From: Phorcus lineatus
Taxonomy: Eukaryota > Mollusca > Gastropoda > Trochida > Trochidae
Length of the DNA: 64,000 nt
NCBI GenBank assembly: GCA_921293015.1
Contig: OV121092.1
Coordinates: 10,484,001-10,548,000 of the forward strand
Direction: 5' to 3'
A program made the position numbers and the translations under genes. Shown here in pieces: positions 21,502 through 35,282 of the stretch. The stretch's first letter is position 1. Each line of letters starts with the position of its first letter. Under the pieces are notes generated by a model that was not told the origin of the DNA, did not search any database, and was given only the letters and a program-made list of their open reading frames with translations.

Positions 21502-23788
21502 ATGACGTCATAAATGCAAACTATTGTGACGTCACGCTTGCAGCATTTTTACACTATTGACGTATCAAAATTACACTGCGGTATCTCATTCGTGTGCTTT
21601 ATAATATGAGATTATTACCCCAGAAAGTCTGTCATATAACAAATATTACTTTATACTTTATTGTACCCGAGCGAGATCGAGGGTTACACAAATGTTCACG
21701 TGAAAATATGTCACTACCTATAGTTCACCGTATAGTTTTGCGACTTTCACAATTTTGTACAAGGTTTTAGTATTTGTACATGGTATTTTTGTAAGTGTTC
21801 AATGAAATCATGGCTGTTGTCTTTCTATTATTTGATGCTTCATCCTTGCGTGAATTACCTACTCTACATAGCATGAACTATGGCCACAACATAGGAACGG
21901 TATCGATGCAGCAACACCCACCAACGCCCTCTGAACACGTGTAACACTGTTATACTTATCGGAATTTGGGTTAATTTCTAAAATAGAATACTTGTGAGTG
22001 TCAACTGTAGCATACGAAATGACCAACAAGTCAAACAATATTTTCAACAAAGAACAGACTATGAATATCATATACTTTTTCAGATATACATTCCCCCGCC
22101 CTTTTGATTAAAGTGTTTCTCTGAGAATAAACAGGCACGCAAATATTTGATTTCCTTATTCATGTTACTTTCTAAAATAAACTACCCATCAATTGATAAT
22201 GTTTATAAAGCATACACGAACATCTCACATCTACTTAAAAACAAATGTCACGCTGATCAAACCCTTTTCCACCCACAAGATCATAACACTCGTCCAAACA
22301 TATAAAACATTGCTTTTAATACCAAGAGGTCAGAGAGTTTGCCACCGACATTCACTTATTCTTTGACACAGATGTGGTTAAGGCGGTTACGGTTCAGTGG
22401 ATGTGGGATATCTGCACTCAAGCTACACAGATAGACGTTTGTGCTCACCTTAATCTTCACGTACCTGTATTGTCCCTTCTTTGTAAGGACAGGACGCCCC
22501 TACTACACCGCACCGCCACTATCTGTTTGGTTCCTCATGGATTAAGAGAATGCTACTATCGGTGTTAGTATCCACACCGAAACGTCGCAATCCTGCAATA
22601 AAGAAGTTGTAAATCCATAGAACCTTTTCTCTATTCAGAATGCTACCAACTTGTATGTTTCTGCGCTAACCAGTGTACGAGTTTCACCCCACTGTTCTTT
22701 CTTCATATGAGCATAATTCTTCTGGATATATGTTTTATAGACAATTACAAATGTAATAAGGATCCTCGAATATTAAAGCATATGCATGATAACTGTTTGG
22801 TACTTGACTCGGAATGCTGATAATGAAATGTCGTTCTCTATTCTTTCCCTGGATTATGAAATACCCATTTGTGTAGAAATTTATTATCTTTAAATTTTCT
22901 CGAAATTAAATACTATTTTCAATTAATTTCATGTATGAAATAAAGTGTAATTATATGTAGTTATAAGTCAATTAATACGCTTGTAATCAAATATAAAAAA
23001 AATAACGAGGGGAAACTCTCAAATTTACTTTTAGATTTATGAAATTGGTCATTAATTGAGACCCTTTTACAAGAAAGAAATCCCTTTAACTCAATATAGA
23101 TATGTTATGAAATAAGTACCCGTGAGTCACGGATTATTCATATCATCTGTCGAGCAGTGTGGTGCTTGGGGTACCTTTCAGAGGTTTAAGTATGGACCAA
23201 CGTTTTGTTCAATTTGTATCTGCCTATATGCAAGGTAATAGGTTCAACTTTCTGAACGAGAGATTCAACAGGGGACGGCAATACGATCTCGGCGCCAGTC
23301 CTTATTGTAGAGTATTGAAAACCTCTATTAATTCGTGTTTTATGAGCCATGAAATGTACCGGGTTTGTATTATCACCAAACAATCTTATACTCCATAAAC
23401 AAGAAAAGAAAAGGTTCCCTTTGACGGTATATCCGTAACCATTGAAAGTAACACTGATCGCAAATCAACAAATAGACAACCTGTAGACAATATCATGTAT
23501 GTACTGTCAGTTTTGATTGGCTGACAATTGAGGTCGTCGGCCTGAAGACCAATGAAATAAAGCGTTACAGATTGAGGTCGGTTGGTTGTCAGAATGATCG
23601 ATGGATTGGTTTCTAAGTATTGACTTTTCGCCGAAGGTGTTTTATTACATGAGACGGAATCAGAGTGAGGACAATGTAACTCGAAACAGAAATGACTGCA
23701 TACATGTCATCGATACTGGACAAGCTTTTATAAGAAGCTTTCTTAGATGGTATGCTTTTTTTGAGTTGAGACACTTCAGAAGTTGACA
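21502..23788. other. AT-rich stretch with no supported gene
   Basis: A GTACCCGAGCGAGATCGAGGG tract at 21663-21683 is a small dyad. An open frame at 23159-23398 (79 codons) is unrecognised. A CCAAT-like ATTGGCTG occurs at about 23515, upstream of the possible first exon at 23789. Confidence 0.4.
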
Positions 23789-23826
23789 ATGTCGGAAGAC
23801 ACACCACCAGGGTCGAGAGAAAAACG
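23789..23826 (+). CDS. Possible alternative first coding exon of the coiled-coil gene
   Basis: An ATG in acceptable context starts a 38-nt reading (MSEDTPPGSREK) that ends at a good donor (ACG|GTGAGC) in phase 2. That phase joins in frame to the exon at 30003, the same as the competing first exon at 27576. The 6-kb distance and the short length make this speculative; transcript data would decide. Confidence 0.3.
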
Positions 23827-26800
23827 GTGAGCTTTTAAATACAAAATAACGTGCTTGATCATCCATGTTTTCTGATTTAGTTTGCAATTTCTGCCTTCAT
23901 TTCAGTTTGCAATATTCCTATTTTGTACAATCACAACTGTGATTCTTATTATTTTCTAATCCATCTAATTCACGAACAACAAAAACTGTTGAATGCCCTA
24001 TAACCAAATCATGAATTATGTAATACGTTCTCTTCTCATTCATCAAGAAAGATTTTATACAAGTTTTATTAAGAATGTCTATTCTCATTTTCAGAGATAA
24101 ATTCTTTCCTTTAGTTTTTTATAAAAACAACACTTCAAGGTCTTATTTGCTTCTTTTATTTGTAATTCAAATGCTGGTGGTGAAAATAAACACCATTGTT
24201 CATTGTCAACTAGTATTATAAGATTATCCATCGACATTTTCAAGTTTTTAATGATATTTTCAAGTTTTGTTGACATTAAGAGGTATATCCATTGACATTG
24301 TCAAAGCTATCTGTTTATCTTTTCAACGTTTATCAAGAACATCAACGTTTATCAAGAACATCTATTGTCCTTTTATAAAATTTATCATCTCTCTTTTGAT
24401 ATGATATAGAGAACATATTTTTAAAAGAAAGAATGTATTGGTACTATATACCTTCATATCTTAATGTCTTGAATGTCTATATTTTTTTTCATTTTTGATA
24501 TAAAATTGTCGTAGTATACAAAAATGACGAATGAAGCATTTCAGTATTTACGGTTTCTATCTAACGAAGTATGAACATGAATCGTAAAACATTCAATCTC
24601 TACCTTTCATACTGTAATGGCTTATCAGTAACATACAACAGTTGAGAACTGGTTTAAAGCTGCAGTCAGTTATTCATAAACCTTTAGGATGAAAATGAAT
24701 GAATCCCTGATAACATTACTGAAAAAATTAAAGATTTGTGAACACCTCTTAGTAAATAAGAAATCATTCACCGAAAAAGTGAAAATAAAAATAGGTACAA
24801 GGTACATATTCAAGTTACGAGAGATTGAGGTTGACACGAAGAAGAATCGTAAACCTCTCTTGACGTTTGATGTCAATATATTTAGCTTCTGTAAGCACCG
24901 TATTTGGTACTGTAGTCTTTGGCTCAGAATATTTCATGACTTTCTTGATTAATTTCAATAATCTTTTCAGGGTAACCAATTTTATGAGCGCTCTCTAGAC
25001 TGGAATAATGTTGTAACAACTTCACGTCTTCTTGAAGCAATTACAAAAAGTCATAAACGACTTCCTCACGTAATTTCACCGTCTCTGAAATGTCACCTGG
25101 ATGATTTCATCTCTCAGCGTAGGGCTGTAGACAATGCTGCGTAGTTGATTCTGGCTCTGTGGGGCCGACCTCCATTGTTCTCGACACTGTTAATAACATA
25201 CCCTGAAATACAGATCAATCAGGGAGGTACTACAGACATCGATCGCGTTAGAAACGAGGAATTGAGGTAGCTTGCTGCTTGGAAACCTAAGTTAAAGAAT
25301 TTTTTTTCAAATGTCATCTTAATTATATGATAATTTGCAGGCAAAAGAAAGTTTTTAAAGGAGATGAACTATACCTGTAATATACAAGCATATTCCCTCA
25401 TTAAAAATTGTTTTCTTCATAGTTCTTCAATTCATAGTTTTAAAAGTTAATGACCCTTTTGTCTAAGAAACGTTCGATGAATGACACACCCTGGGATAGC
25501 AATCAATGAGGAAGTGGAAAGGCGTGGATCGCGTTAGAAACGAGAGATTATCCGGTGCTAGGAAATTGCAAACCCTTTTTTGATAAGTTTGGAAAATATG
25601 AACGAGTTATTATTCAAGTGAAATGGTTCTATTAAGGGTAACCGTACAACTGTCAAGAACTCTTTTCCTCACAAAACGTCTAATCTTGTCATTTCAAAAA
25701 CGGTTTCGTGTGCAGCAATAATCTAGGAAACAAATGATAAAAAACGTTTAAATTGTTGTCTGAAAGAAGGAATGAACAATAGAGCAAAATAAATTGAACT
25801 GACAAAACATGAAATGTAATCATCCACAAGCGCATGTCTTAACAAGAGCAACTTGCACTTCCAGAATTTACCCAAAGTGATATGAACAAAGTTTATATGG
25901 ACAAACAGCAGAGTTCATTTTGAGTGTTGCCCTTTCTAACAGCCTGTTTATCTGCTTGTATTTAATTAACATGTACACGTACCCTTTTTAACTTTGAACC
26001 CTAGTGAATAGTTCACGCATGTAAAAGAATAGACTCAAAGGCGGTTGTATATGTGACAAGCTTTTGATTTGTTAGTAAGAAGGTGTCAAAATATTTCCGT
26101 CTACGATAAAAAGACTTTCACTTACTTTTATTTGAACTGGTATGATGTAAAGTGAAATTTTAAAAATCAATATTTTTTATGAAATAAATATAGAATCAAC
26201 ATCAGATGTGAAGAACGTTTTGTCCTTACGAAATCTATTTTGCAATGAATCACAAATCCAGGGTGACAACGGGACTGTTTTGCCAGAGATACCTAGTCTT
26301 AGAACCAACTACTTTTGACATTACCCAAGTTTGTGTCCATTCTAAAATCAAACGAGATTTTTGTCGTCAATTGTTAATGATTTCTGATAGTTTTCCGTAA
26401 TGCCTTTTGCTAATCGATGTCATAGATGATATTACAATTTTAGAAACCTGACCATAACTACTAGTGTTGCATCAAATGGTATGAAATGAAGCAAATCACA
26501 CACTGAGCATAAATAGGGCACAATACATGTAAAATCCTTAGCATGATGTTCCGCAAAGGTGACCAATCTACTGTACTGCCCATGTTTTCTAACTTTGTAA
26601 TTTTGAAAATTATATACAATCATATTCGAAGTTCTAAAGAAGTACTGACTATTCACCATGTCACTGTAACCATTTGCTTTTAACAAGAAAATAATAGAGC
26701 AGTTCTGATGAGGGATAGAACGAACAGTTGAAGGCAACATAATACATAAGACAATTGGCAAAACAAAGCGTTATTGTTTATTGATTGACTTCGGATAGGA

Positions 26801-27575
26801 AGCGCCAAATATTTTGTTCTAGGAACTGGCCATTAGATTAGGGGAATCCCCTGACAGGTGAGTGACAGTAAGACAAGTCGAGTGGACAATGACGTGGACA
26901 ATGCCACCAATCACTGGTCAGCGGAATTGATTCCGCCTCGATATCATTGATTCTTTACTGGAGAACATTACGGGCAGTGTTTGGTAGGAATAACAAGGAC
27001 AGGTTTGTTTGTTTGTACGCGCTTTATTGTAGAAATACATATTGAAAAAACATTGATAGATATTTATATGAGGAATTGAATTTCAATTGGATACCAGAAT
27101 ACAAATTCAATTAGAAACTTCATTCTAAGTGTATTTTTGAACTAAGGTCTGGATTATAAATGACGTTCGTAATATGGAATCAAGGAAAGAATATTTTTTA
27201 GGTGTCAAATGGACATTTGGCCCGTATTTAAGTTGATATAATTTCCACGATACGTGTTCCAATGTACTCATCTCGGATATTCGAAGAACGTTTGGAAAGA
27301 TGATGGAATATCCAGAACTCTCAAAATTGCTTTTATGGTAGACGACGGCTTAACGCCATACTAATGTTAAGTTTCTTCTTGGTTATTCGTAAATTTCAAA
27401 AGGCATTCTTAAGAAGGTTTATCCTCTCAAGGAGAACTCTGGACCTTTACTGTCACTCTTCTCCGTCTGGAGACAGTAAGATCAGCGACTTCCAGTTTTT
27501 GGGGGTTTGATTCCATGTCTTCCTGATACCGTTGCTGAAAATATTTCAAAATACCAACCGCCCTCCCTTTACAAG
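23827..27575. other. AT-rich stretch, possibly intronic
   Basis: No gene is supported. A 19-bp tandem duplication (AACGTTTATCAAGAACATC) lies at about 24325-24362. An 18-bp direct repeat (GATCGCGTTAGAAACGAG) lies at about 25241 and 25527, with weaker similarity around it. Confidence 0.4.
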
Positions 27576-30500
27576 ATGGCGGTCGTATTCTTCACCTGTG
27601 ACTGTCCAGGCTATGAGGCGTATTCTCTGTTGGTTCATGTTATGCCCTTTCGGAAAAGACAATTCTACAGCGAGTAAGTCTAATTCATAGCGATTGTGGA
27701 AATTTTTCTTGTGCTTTATTGGTGCTTTTCTGTGACCATTTATGCTATGTAAAACATTTAAAACTTTTTACGTTCTTTCATTTGTAAAAGAAACTAAATG
27801 TGAAAAGGAAAAATTAATACCAATATAAACGGTAATGAGAACGTATTTGTACTAATGCAAAATATCTCCCACTTTAAGTTTCAGTTAAGTTGTTCAGTAC
27901 AAGGTTTATGGTTTACGTTTTTTTGTAAAGTTGTGTTTTCATCTTTTCCTATTCACTATTTATGACGTTGACTTATCATTACTAGTATTACTTATTATTT
28001 AGCATTTCCTATAATTAATGCAGCTTGTACGAGTATTGAGATTTGTTTTGGCAAAGTGGTAATTACTATAACGTATTGATGATGTCATTGTATGGCTTAT
28101 ACATAATCGTTATTTTTTTTCTATATGGAATTTACGTTGTCATGGTAATTGTTTTGAATGTTATATATATGATAAAGGACAATTTCTTTTTCGAATCAAT
28201 TTCCACGTCATTCTAAAGTGAAGCATGAAGCTATGAAAGGGTTACGGGGCTTAAAGACATTTCTTTTATTAACACACTAATTTTCGTATCTTTAATATAA
28301 ATGTATTTAGGCATAAATGTAAAAAATCAAGAAATCATTGGAATATGAATAATAAGTGCTAAGTGTAAAGTTACAAAGCATGATATGTCCAAACGGTAGT
28401 GCAGGAATATTGACGACATATACAGGAAGAAAAACGGTATGACACTGCTACCATAGGAAATCTCATTGAAATCAGTTGTATCAGTCACCTGTTCCTCGTT
28501 GCGTTTCTGATCTAGTAACTGTTCCAGTTGGTTTGAGTCAATAATCCAATTTTAATGAGATTCTGTTATAAGTAAACAAAAACCTTTTCGTAGTTTTAAG
28601 TATATATTACCTATAAATAATAACAGTTTATTGTGGTCTGGTCATAAGACTTCAAATTCTGTTATTGTAATACCACCAGCATTGTGTATTGGTCTTTATC
28701 AAATGTCAAAATTAGCATTTTCTATACTGTTTCTCAAAATTTATAGTTTATTAATGTAACGATTATTGTAATTCATTACGGTTATCCTGTTATCATTGTT
28801 ATAAGCTTGTTCATTTCATTGAATAAAGCATTAATGAATACACGTGTGTAGACATTTCATCTACAATGCATGAAATCGTTCTTGAGGACAAAGACACGTC
28901 AACATTTCTTAATTATTTTCATTTTATTCATTTTGTATTAAGTGTTTAAATATTAACACTACTATTTCATGTTGAGTTTAAAACTTTAATGAAACTTCCT
29001 CTATACTATATAAATTCATACCCGGCTACTCCGAGGTGAGTGGTGTTACATATCTTACCACCGACCCTATATAACCTTGCCTCCGTCACTTCGAGTGCTT
29101 TACATTGTAAGCACGAATCTGAATTGACGTGATATTGAAAACATCGACCGACTTTTCTACGACTGGCATATTCAGTAAGAGAGTTGTTGTGTCTTCAATC
29201 ATAAAAAGGGCCGCATTGTCAAAGACAGTGCAGTGAAATGATTTATTACCGTTATGTTATGAATGATATTTGTCATGTATGTTAAAGAGGAGATACACGG
29301 GATTTCAAAGCTTATGGATTTATTTCAGTTTATGCTGTTGGTTTAATTTTTTCGATTTGTCTTTATTGAGTATTTATACAAACCAATGTCTCAAACTGCA
29401 AACTGAAATAAATCCAACAGAAATAGGTCATTTTCTTAAAGTAAAATTCACAAAGGATAATAAATCATATATTAATGATCGTGACACACTATGTGAACAT
29501 GTATGTCAGGAGTACCCAAGACATAATAAGTTGTGATCATCTTCAAAAACGCCTGAATTTGGCCTAAACTTGATGTAATTTTTAATACTTTGATTCGAAG
29601 AAATGTGCAAAATGGCATTCCAAAAATCACATTATCTGCCAATTTAGAATGTGATCTTCTGTTTTTAAAATAAGCTAAGAGCATCTTTATCAGACATCAA
29701 AGCACCACAAAAAGTAATATTTTGGTCGAGGACATCATACGAAAATGATAAACCCTTACGAACTTGACTATGCAAATTGAACATGCATCAAATAACTTTG
29801 TGCTACAATATACAATGCCAGCGCTTCACGTACCTACACTCACTTATCACATAGTTAGGAAATCGTTCTACTGATATGTGGAAAGTATGGTATATTGATG
29901 TTGGATCAATGAGTTATTTTCCAACATCAAGCAGTGGAAGTTTAATGATATAGAATACTTAATCAGTCAGGCAAATCATCTAAATATCTTTTTGTGTTAC
30001 AGGCCAAGAAGAATGGATCGGGCACTGCAAGCGGAGAAATTGCAGGTACGTTGACATCTTCATTTTGTGAAATATCAATATCGTTTTTCATTGTAACCAC
30101 CTTAACCTTAACCTTAACCATTGTTTAATTTTTCTGATTGTTTTTCAGTGTCGACCCACTGTACCAATTCGAGTAATTGTGTTTATGAAATTAAACTTGT
30201 GAAAGGTTTTACCCCTGTAATAATATTTCTTCACAAGATTTTTTTTTTTCGAGATTCGAATCCCGACTTTTGGGTCCTTTTTGAAAGTATAGAATGACGC
30301 GGTGTTCTTGCACACATTACAATCACTACACCTGATTCACTAAAAATAAAAGTCGTTAAGCTAAGTGATTAAGTTCTTAGGGGTGGGGTCGACATCTTCA
30401 TTAATTATGAATCACGTAAAATGAGTCCGTCTCAGAAACTCAGGTCGCCTAGATCAGATTTTGTCAAGATCATATCTCATATTCATCGACTACTTTTGAA

Positions 30501-32244
30501 GTAATCAGATAGAAGTATGGGATGGAAATAGTATGTCTATGTTGACGGTATACGGGTAATAGACAAGAAGAGCTGTTTCTCCAACAAATACAAAATCTTA
30601 ATGTATCTGTCATGTTAAAGAATGCATATCAAAATTAACGTTTACTTTGCCATCTGCCCCCAGCTGCGCCTGCTGATGATGGAGGAGAAGTACCGAGGTC
30701 ACGTGATGAGGCAGCAGGTCGACGCGTTCGAGGAGAAGGTGTATCTTAGCTTCAAGAACCTCAACATCGACCTCCTCATCAACATGATCCAAACTCTCAG
30801 AGGTCGCAGCAAACCTCCCAAGGATATTCAGAGCCTAAAAGACCTTCACAAGGCAGTGGTTCAGGAGGCGAGTCGGAACGCTGCTTCACGGAAACGGGAA
30901 ACACCTAACCGGAAGGCGCGTCCTATTGAAGACGATGACGGCTGCGTGAAGTACTTTATGTGGTTTTTCGAATACTTGGATTACCTGAGGGACCTGAAAG
31001 TGAACTTCACGGAGAGGATTTTTCAGCCCTTGTTTAAATATTTCCACGAAGGATCTTCGTTGACTGATGATAAAAGGCGGGGGTCAGCCTCAACCTTTTC
31101 TTTCACTCATTTCTCCTTAGACAGCAGTGATAGTGGGGAGAAGTCAGAGAACGATGAATCTGGAGATTCTGTTACGACTGCTCGACAACGGGCACAAGCT
31201 AAACAGGCGCTCATGTTACTTAGCAACGAGTTCACTGACATCAAGGCTCTGTATGATACGTCAGAGGTTGACAATGTTGCCAAGAGATTGTCGTTGACAA
31301 AGGAACACTTAGATTTTCTCTTGGACAACGAAGACTCTATAGTTGCTGACATATACAGCCCTGACAGTGAAAGGGTTATTAATGCGGATTTGGACGAGAC
31401 GACTGAAAACCTAGTGAGATTTGTTCCTGATGTTTTGGTGAAATTTCGGAAGTGTGGCTGGCTGGCCCGACGATGGCTTCAACTGGATAGCGTGAGGACT
31501 AAGGACTTGAACATTAAGCTCGAGAAGATCGTAGAACTTGAGAAGAAACTGAACTCGAGGATGACGGAACTGGACGAAGACATCCTGAGACGCGAGGCAG
31601 AGCTTGAGAAGGACTTGGAAGAACTCCAAAAGCTTCTCCTGAGGGAGGAGAGGTCTAACGATCTGAGTCTGACTATATATGATCTTGACGACAGGATCAG
31701 CAAACTTCAGACCAAGCTTGAGTTCATGCGAAAGGACCGGGACCAGCTAACGAGTAAAGTGATGGAATCGATCAAGAACAGGAACAAAAGACAATACGAC
31801 GAGTTGAAGGTGAAGTACGAGTCCAATAAGCTGCACAGATACATTATTGGACGTCAGCTTGCCACTCTGAACTTCCACCGGGACATAGTGGAGCAGGACA
31901 TGAGAGTGGAACTCAGCATCAAGCCGAGTATCATCCACAGCACAAACAGTCTACAGGACCAGTGTGAGAGACTGGAGGAGGTGATCAACAAGGAGAAGAA
32001 CCAGAAACACACCATCAAGACAGCTCTTGTCCCTATCGGTGAGGACCGGAAGGTCATATCAGAACGTCTGCTCAAGAAGCGCATGTCAGAGCCTCGACCT
32101 GACTTCACAATGGCGCAGTACCTTGGCAGTACGAAACGCTGCAACCCATCCAGAGAAGCCATGATCCTGGAGAGTCACAATCAGATTGCGACTGTAGCTA
32201 CTCATCTGAGGTCCTACCCACGACCTTCAACTCCTGACTGGTGA
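27576..32244 (+). CDS. Coiled-coil protein of unknown function, three exons
   Basis: Exons 27576-27673 (phase 2 out, donor CGA|GTAAGT), 30003-30045 and 30664-32244 join in frame to 573 codons. The long last exon is certain. The 43-nt middle exon has a good acceptor (GTGTTACAG) and donor (CAG|GTACG). The first exon starts ATGGCGG after CAAG, a strong context. Residues about 48-115 hold a conserved-looking segment (LRLLMMEEKYRG through DLHKAVVQEASRN). Residues about 180-225 are Ser/Asp-rich and probably disordered. A long coiled coil covers about 329-433 with a second stretch at 473-498, and the C-terminus is basic. There is no signal peptide or membrane segment, so it is probably cytosolic. 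I do not recognise the family. The first coding exon could instead be 23789-23826, or translation could start at the ATG at 30013. Confidence 0.8.
27674..30002. other. Intron of the coiled-coil gene
   Basis: AT-rich with no transposon recognised. The 88-codon open frame at 29270-29536 has no recognisable domain. Confidence 0.5.
30098..30121. repeat. Short (CCTTAA)n run
   Basis: Four tandem CCTTAA units in the second intron of the coiled-coil gene. It is not a telomere repeat. Confidence 0.7.
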
Positions 32245-32307
32245 TAGTAGGAGTTCTTGTTTGGATTGTGAGGCTCATCTCAGAACCCATCACCGCAGTG
32301 TTATAGT

Positions 32308-32705
32308 AAAACTCACATTGACAGAGCACTTGACAACAGTGTAAATGTGAAAATCACATTGACGAAGTACTTGACAACAGTGTAAATGTATAACTCACAT
32401 TGATGAAGTACTCGACTTTAGTGTAAGTGAGACGCTCAGAGTGACGAAGTACTTGACAACATTGTAAATGTATAACTCACATTGATGAAGTACTCGACTT
32501 TAGTGTAAGTGAGACGCTCAGAGTGACGAAGTACTTGACAACAGTGTAAATGTGAAAATCACATTGACGAAGTACTTGACAACATTGTAAATGTATAACT
32601 CACATTGATGAAGTACTCGACTTTAGTGTAAGTGAGACGCTCAGAGTGACGAGGTACTTGACCACAGTGTAATTGTTACGCTCAGAGTGACAACATACTT
32701 GACAC
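32308..32705. repeat. Minisatellite 3' of the coiled-coil gene
   Basis: Roughly 40-bp subunits (GACGAAGTACTTGACAAC, then GTGTAAATGT or GTGTAAGTGAGACGCTCAGA) form a higher-order unit of about 120 bp, repeated about three times. It starts about 65 bp after the stop codon, so it probably lies in the 3' untranslated region. Confidence 0.88.
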
Positions 32706-35276
32706 ATGCTACACGGCGAGTAACTCCTGCTGTTGGGTATGAACACGTTATGCATTCAAAACCGGGTATTTATAACCGGTATCATTTCAAAAGAAAGTTT
32801 AAAGTTTTAAATTTTTCAAAATATACATGAAAAGATGTAAAAGAATTAAAAAACGGTAACCTTTAAAACTTTGGTCCAAGTCTGCGATTACATCCTAGAC
32901 GAATATATTATGTTTACTAAAATAGTTAGACAGTGAATACAGCTTAGCTCTGTAACACCTTTTTGGAGGTTTGTTTTCAAAATGTCATCTGTAAAAGGGT
33001 ATATTTTTCTATGACGAATGATGACTTTGGTTGAATAACCTTCTATTTGTATTTAATTGTGTTGTATTTCAAAAATATTTAGTGTTCGGTGTTGTAGAGT
33101 TCCCAGGATAGAAAAAAACGAATACTCAGAAACGTGCATGCGTTATTTATCGTTAGGTATGTAGGTGCTTGAAGGGGCGATAATATCTGGATATCGGCAA
33201 GAAAATGAAATTCTAGTTCGAATATACAAGTTATTGGTATTATGATTTTAAAATATTGCAGTTGAAATATGAGGTTTACGGAAGGTTATATTCTGTTTGC
33301 TTAGATTTGACAATTTGACAAAGAATAGCTGATATTTATTAATAAGGATTTACGATAAGAAGTGAGGGCATTTACCGGCGCTACGAGTTGCTCAGGATAA
33401 TTATGTATCATTGTAAATTATATTTGATGTCAGTTTGCTTGGAAACTTGGAAGCTTGTCTGGAAAGTTCAAGATTCCCACAAACTTGTTCATGTTGAGTT
33501 TGGTGCATATGTTTAGATGAAAGGTGGCGGTTACAACTATTATAAGGAATTGTCAAAATCATTTCGTAATTATAGGGGACAACACTAAACTAGTTTTTAA
33601 TGGGACGAATACCTAATTGAAGATACCGGGATGATAACTCAATTGCAAAATTGTAAGATTGTCATATTCTCCATGTCTCGTATTTGTGGTGGTTTCGTTA
33701 TTCTAAAATTGACATAAATCATCTTTTCGACTAACAGATATTTTCTACTAATCGTATGTTCATTGTTCATTGCATAATTTTCAGAGAAATCGTAAATCTC
33801 ATCTCGCTTTTTGTAAATGTTTATGATATAAAGTATAACCAAATCTCACTAAATAATATTTTAGAATTATGTTGCCTCCGCCATCAACTGTTTGGTATAA
33901 AGTGCAGGTTCGTCGTACAGTATATTGTTAGTGTGAGGTCTTTTATAGTTAGCGTGAGGCACATCCCTGGTTATTTTAACTATTATAAGAATTCAATGCA
34001 AAACTCAAGTTCATTGAAATCAGATATAACGTATCACTCGTAGTGCATTGCTGATCCGAGAACTGCTCCTTAAAGGTCTTGTAAAAGGAAAGCTGGCCTC
34101 AATCTTCCACCTCCATAGATTCAAAAAATCAGAGATGAATTATCAAATCGTGCCTACGATCCTCTTTCAGCGTCGTTGATTGGCTGGAGTGCAAAGGTCA
34201 GATGAAACGACCGCTGTTGGGCAATAAATATACCTCACATGCTGTCGTATAGTTTGACGGTTACAAATACAGTGATCTGTCAGAGAACGTCATATAGATA
34301 TAGAAATTTATGTTTCGGTTTTTTTTTTCATAAATGGAAGTTGACCTAAAGGTATTTTTGAAGAGATACACAATACTTATTACATTTAGAGATGGATAGG
34401 TGTCAACTTAGATATACGTAATTGTTCACAGTATAAGATGTCTCGGTCTTGTGCTTTTACGTACCACACAGTGCAATTCGACAACATATCTATTTATAAT
34501 CATATATATGTATATGTTTCTACAACAGCATTCCCGGTTTACAGCAGTAAGTCAAAGGCAGTGTTATATCTAGTTTAACCGTTGTAAACATTGTTAATTA
34601 TGAACCATATTCTCCAACTGGTTAAAGACGTTGTTTTGAATGACGTCACCGATGTCGTGTGACTGAAAATCCCAAAGAAATGTCGTCAAGCTAACGTTGT
34701 TCTGTAGACCTGCATAGTAACATACCCTGATATTTGAGATCCTGAAGCAAAGACGATGACATGGTATCTTATTGTCATAACTCTGTGTACGAAAATAAAT
34801 AGTTTCAACGAATGTGTTTTGGTTTTATTTCATTAACATTAGAAAATGGAATATTTCTAACAAATTGTCTAAGCAAATTGTATCATCAAACGAGTATTCG
34901 ATGTACTGCGGGCGACTGATGCTTCATTAACACCCCCCCCCCCCCCCATGCAAATGCCATGAATTTGGAAGGTAATTTCACACCAAAACTCATTTTCACA
35001 TGCATAATAATGCATATGACGGCTGATACTCGTACAATGCATTTATATCATCATTACAATTGACTCAGGAGTTAGTGAGAAATTACTCCTTGATACATGC
35101 CGGGGTTTAGTAAGGCGAGTGACCAAATTAACACATATGAGTCTAAACTTTTAACAGGAAATATACATGTATATGGCTAAATTCTCTTAACTAGTCACCT
35201 AAACTGATTGACATTTTAATGACCCAACTATTCAGCCTACACTTCTGGAACAAAAACAAACTAGGAGAAATGATTA
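32706..35276. other. Intergenic AT-rich stretch
   Basis: No gene is supported. A poly-C tract lies at about 34934-34948. The 95-codon open frame at 33756-34043 is unrecognised. Confidence 0.45.
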
Positions 35277-35282
35277 TTTATT
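35277..35282 (-). terminator. AATAAA overlapping the recombinase stop codon
   Basis: The stop TAA of the recombinase is embedded in GAATAAATAAT. A poly(A) signal this close implies a very short 3' untranslated region. Use of the signal is inferred. Confidence 0.45.

Noticed and set aside
24689-24952. 87-codon Lys-rich open frame
   Set aside because: AT-rich chance frame with no recognisable domain and no supporting splice or promoter signal.
30013-30015. ATG at 30013 as the start of the coiled-coil protein
   Set aside because: Its exon begins with a good acceptor and upstream exons join in frame, so an internal Met is more likely. It remains possible if the first exons prove non-coding.
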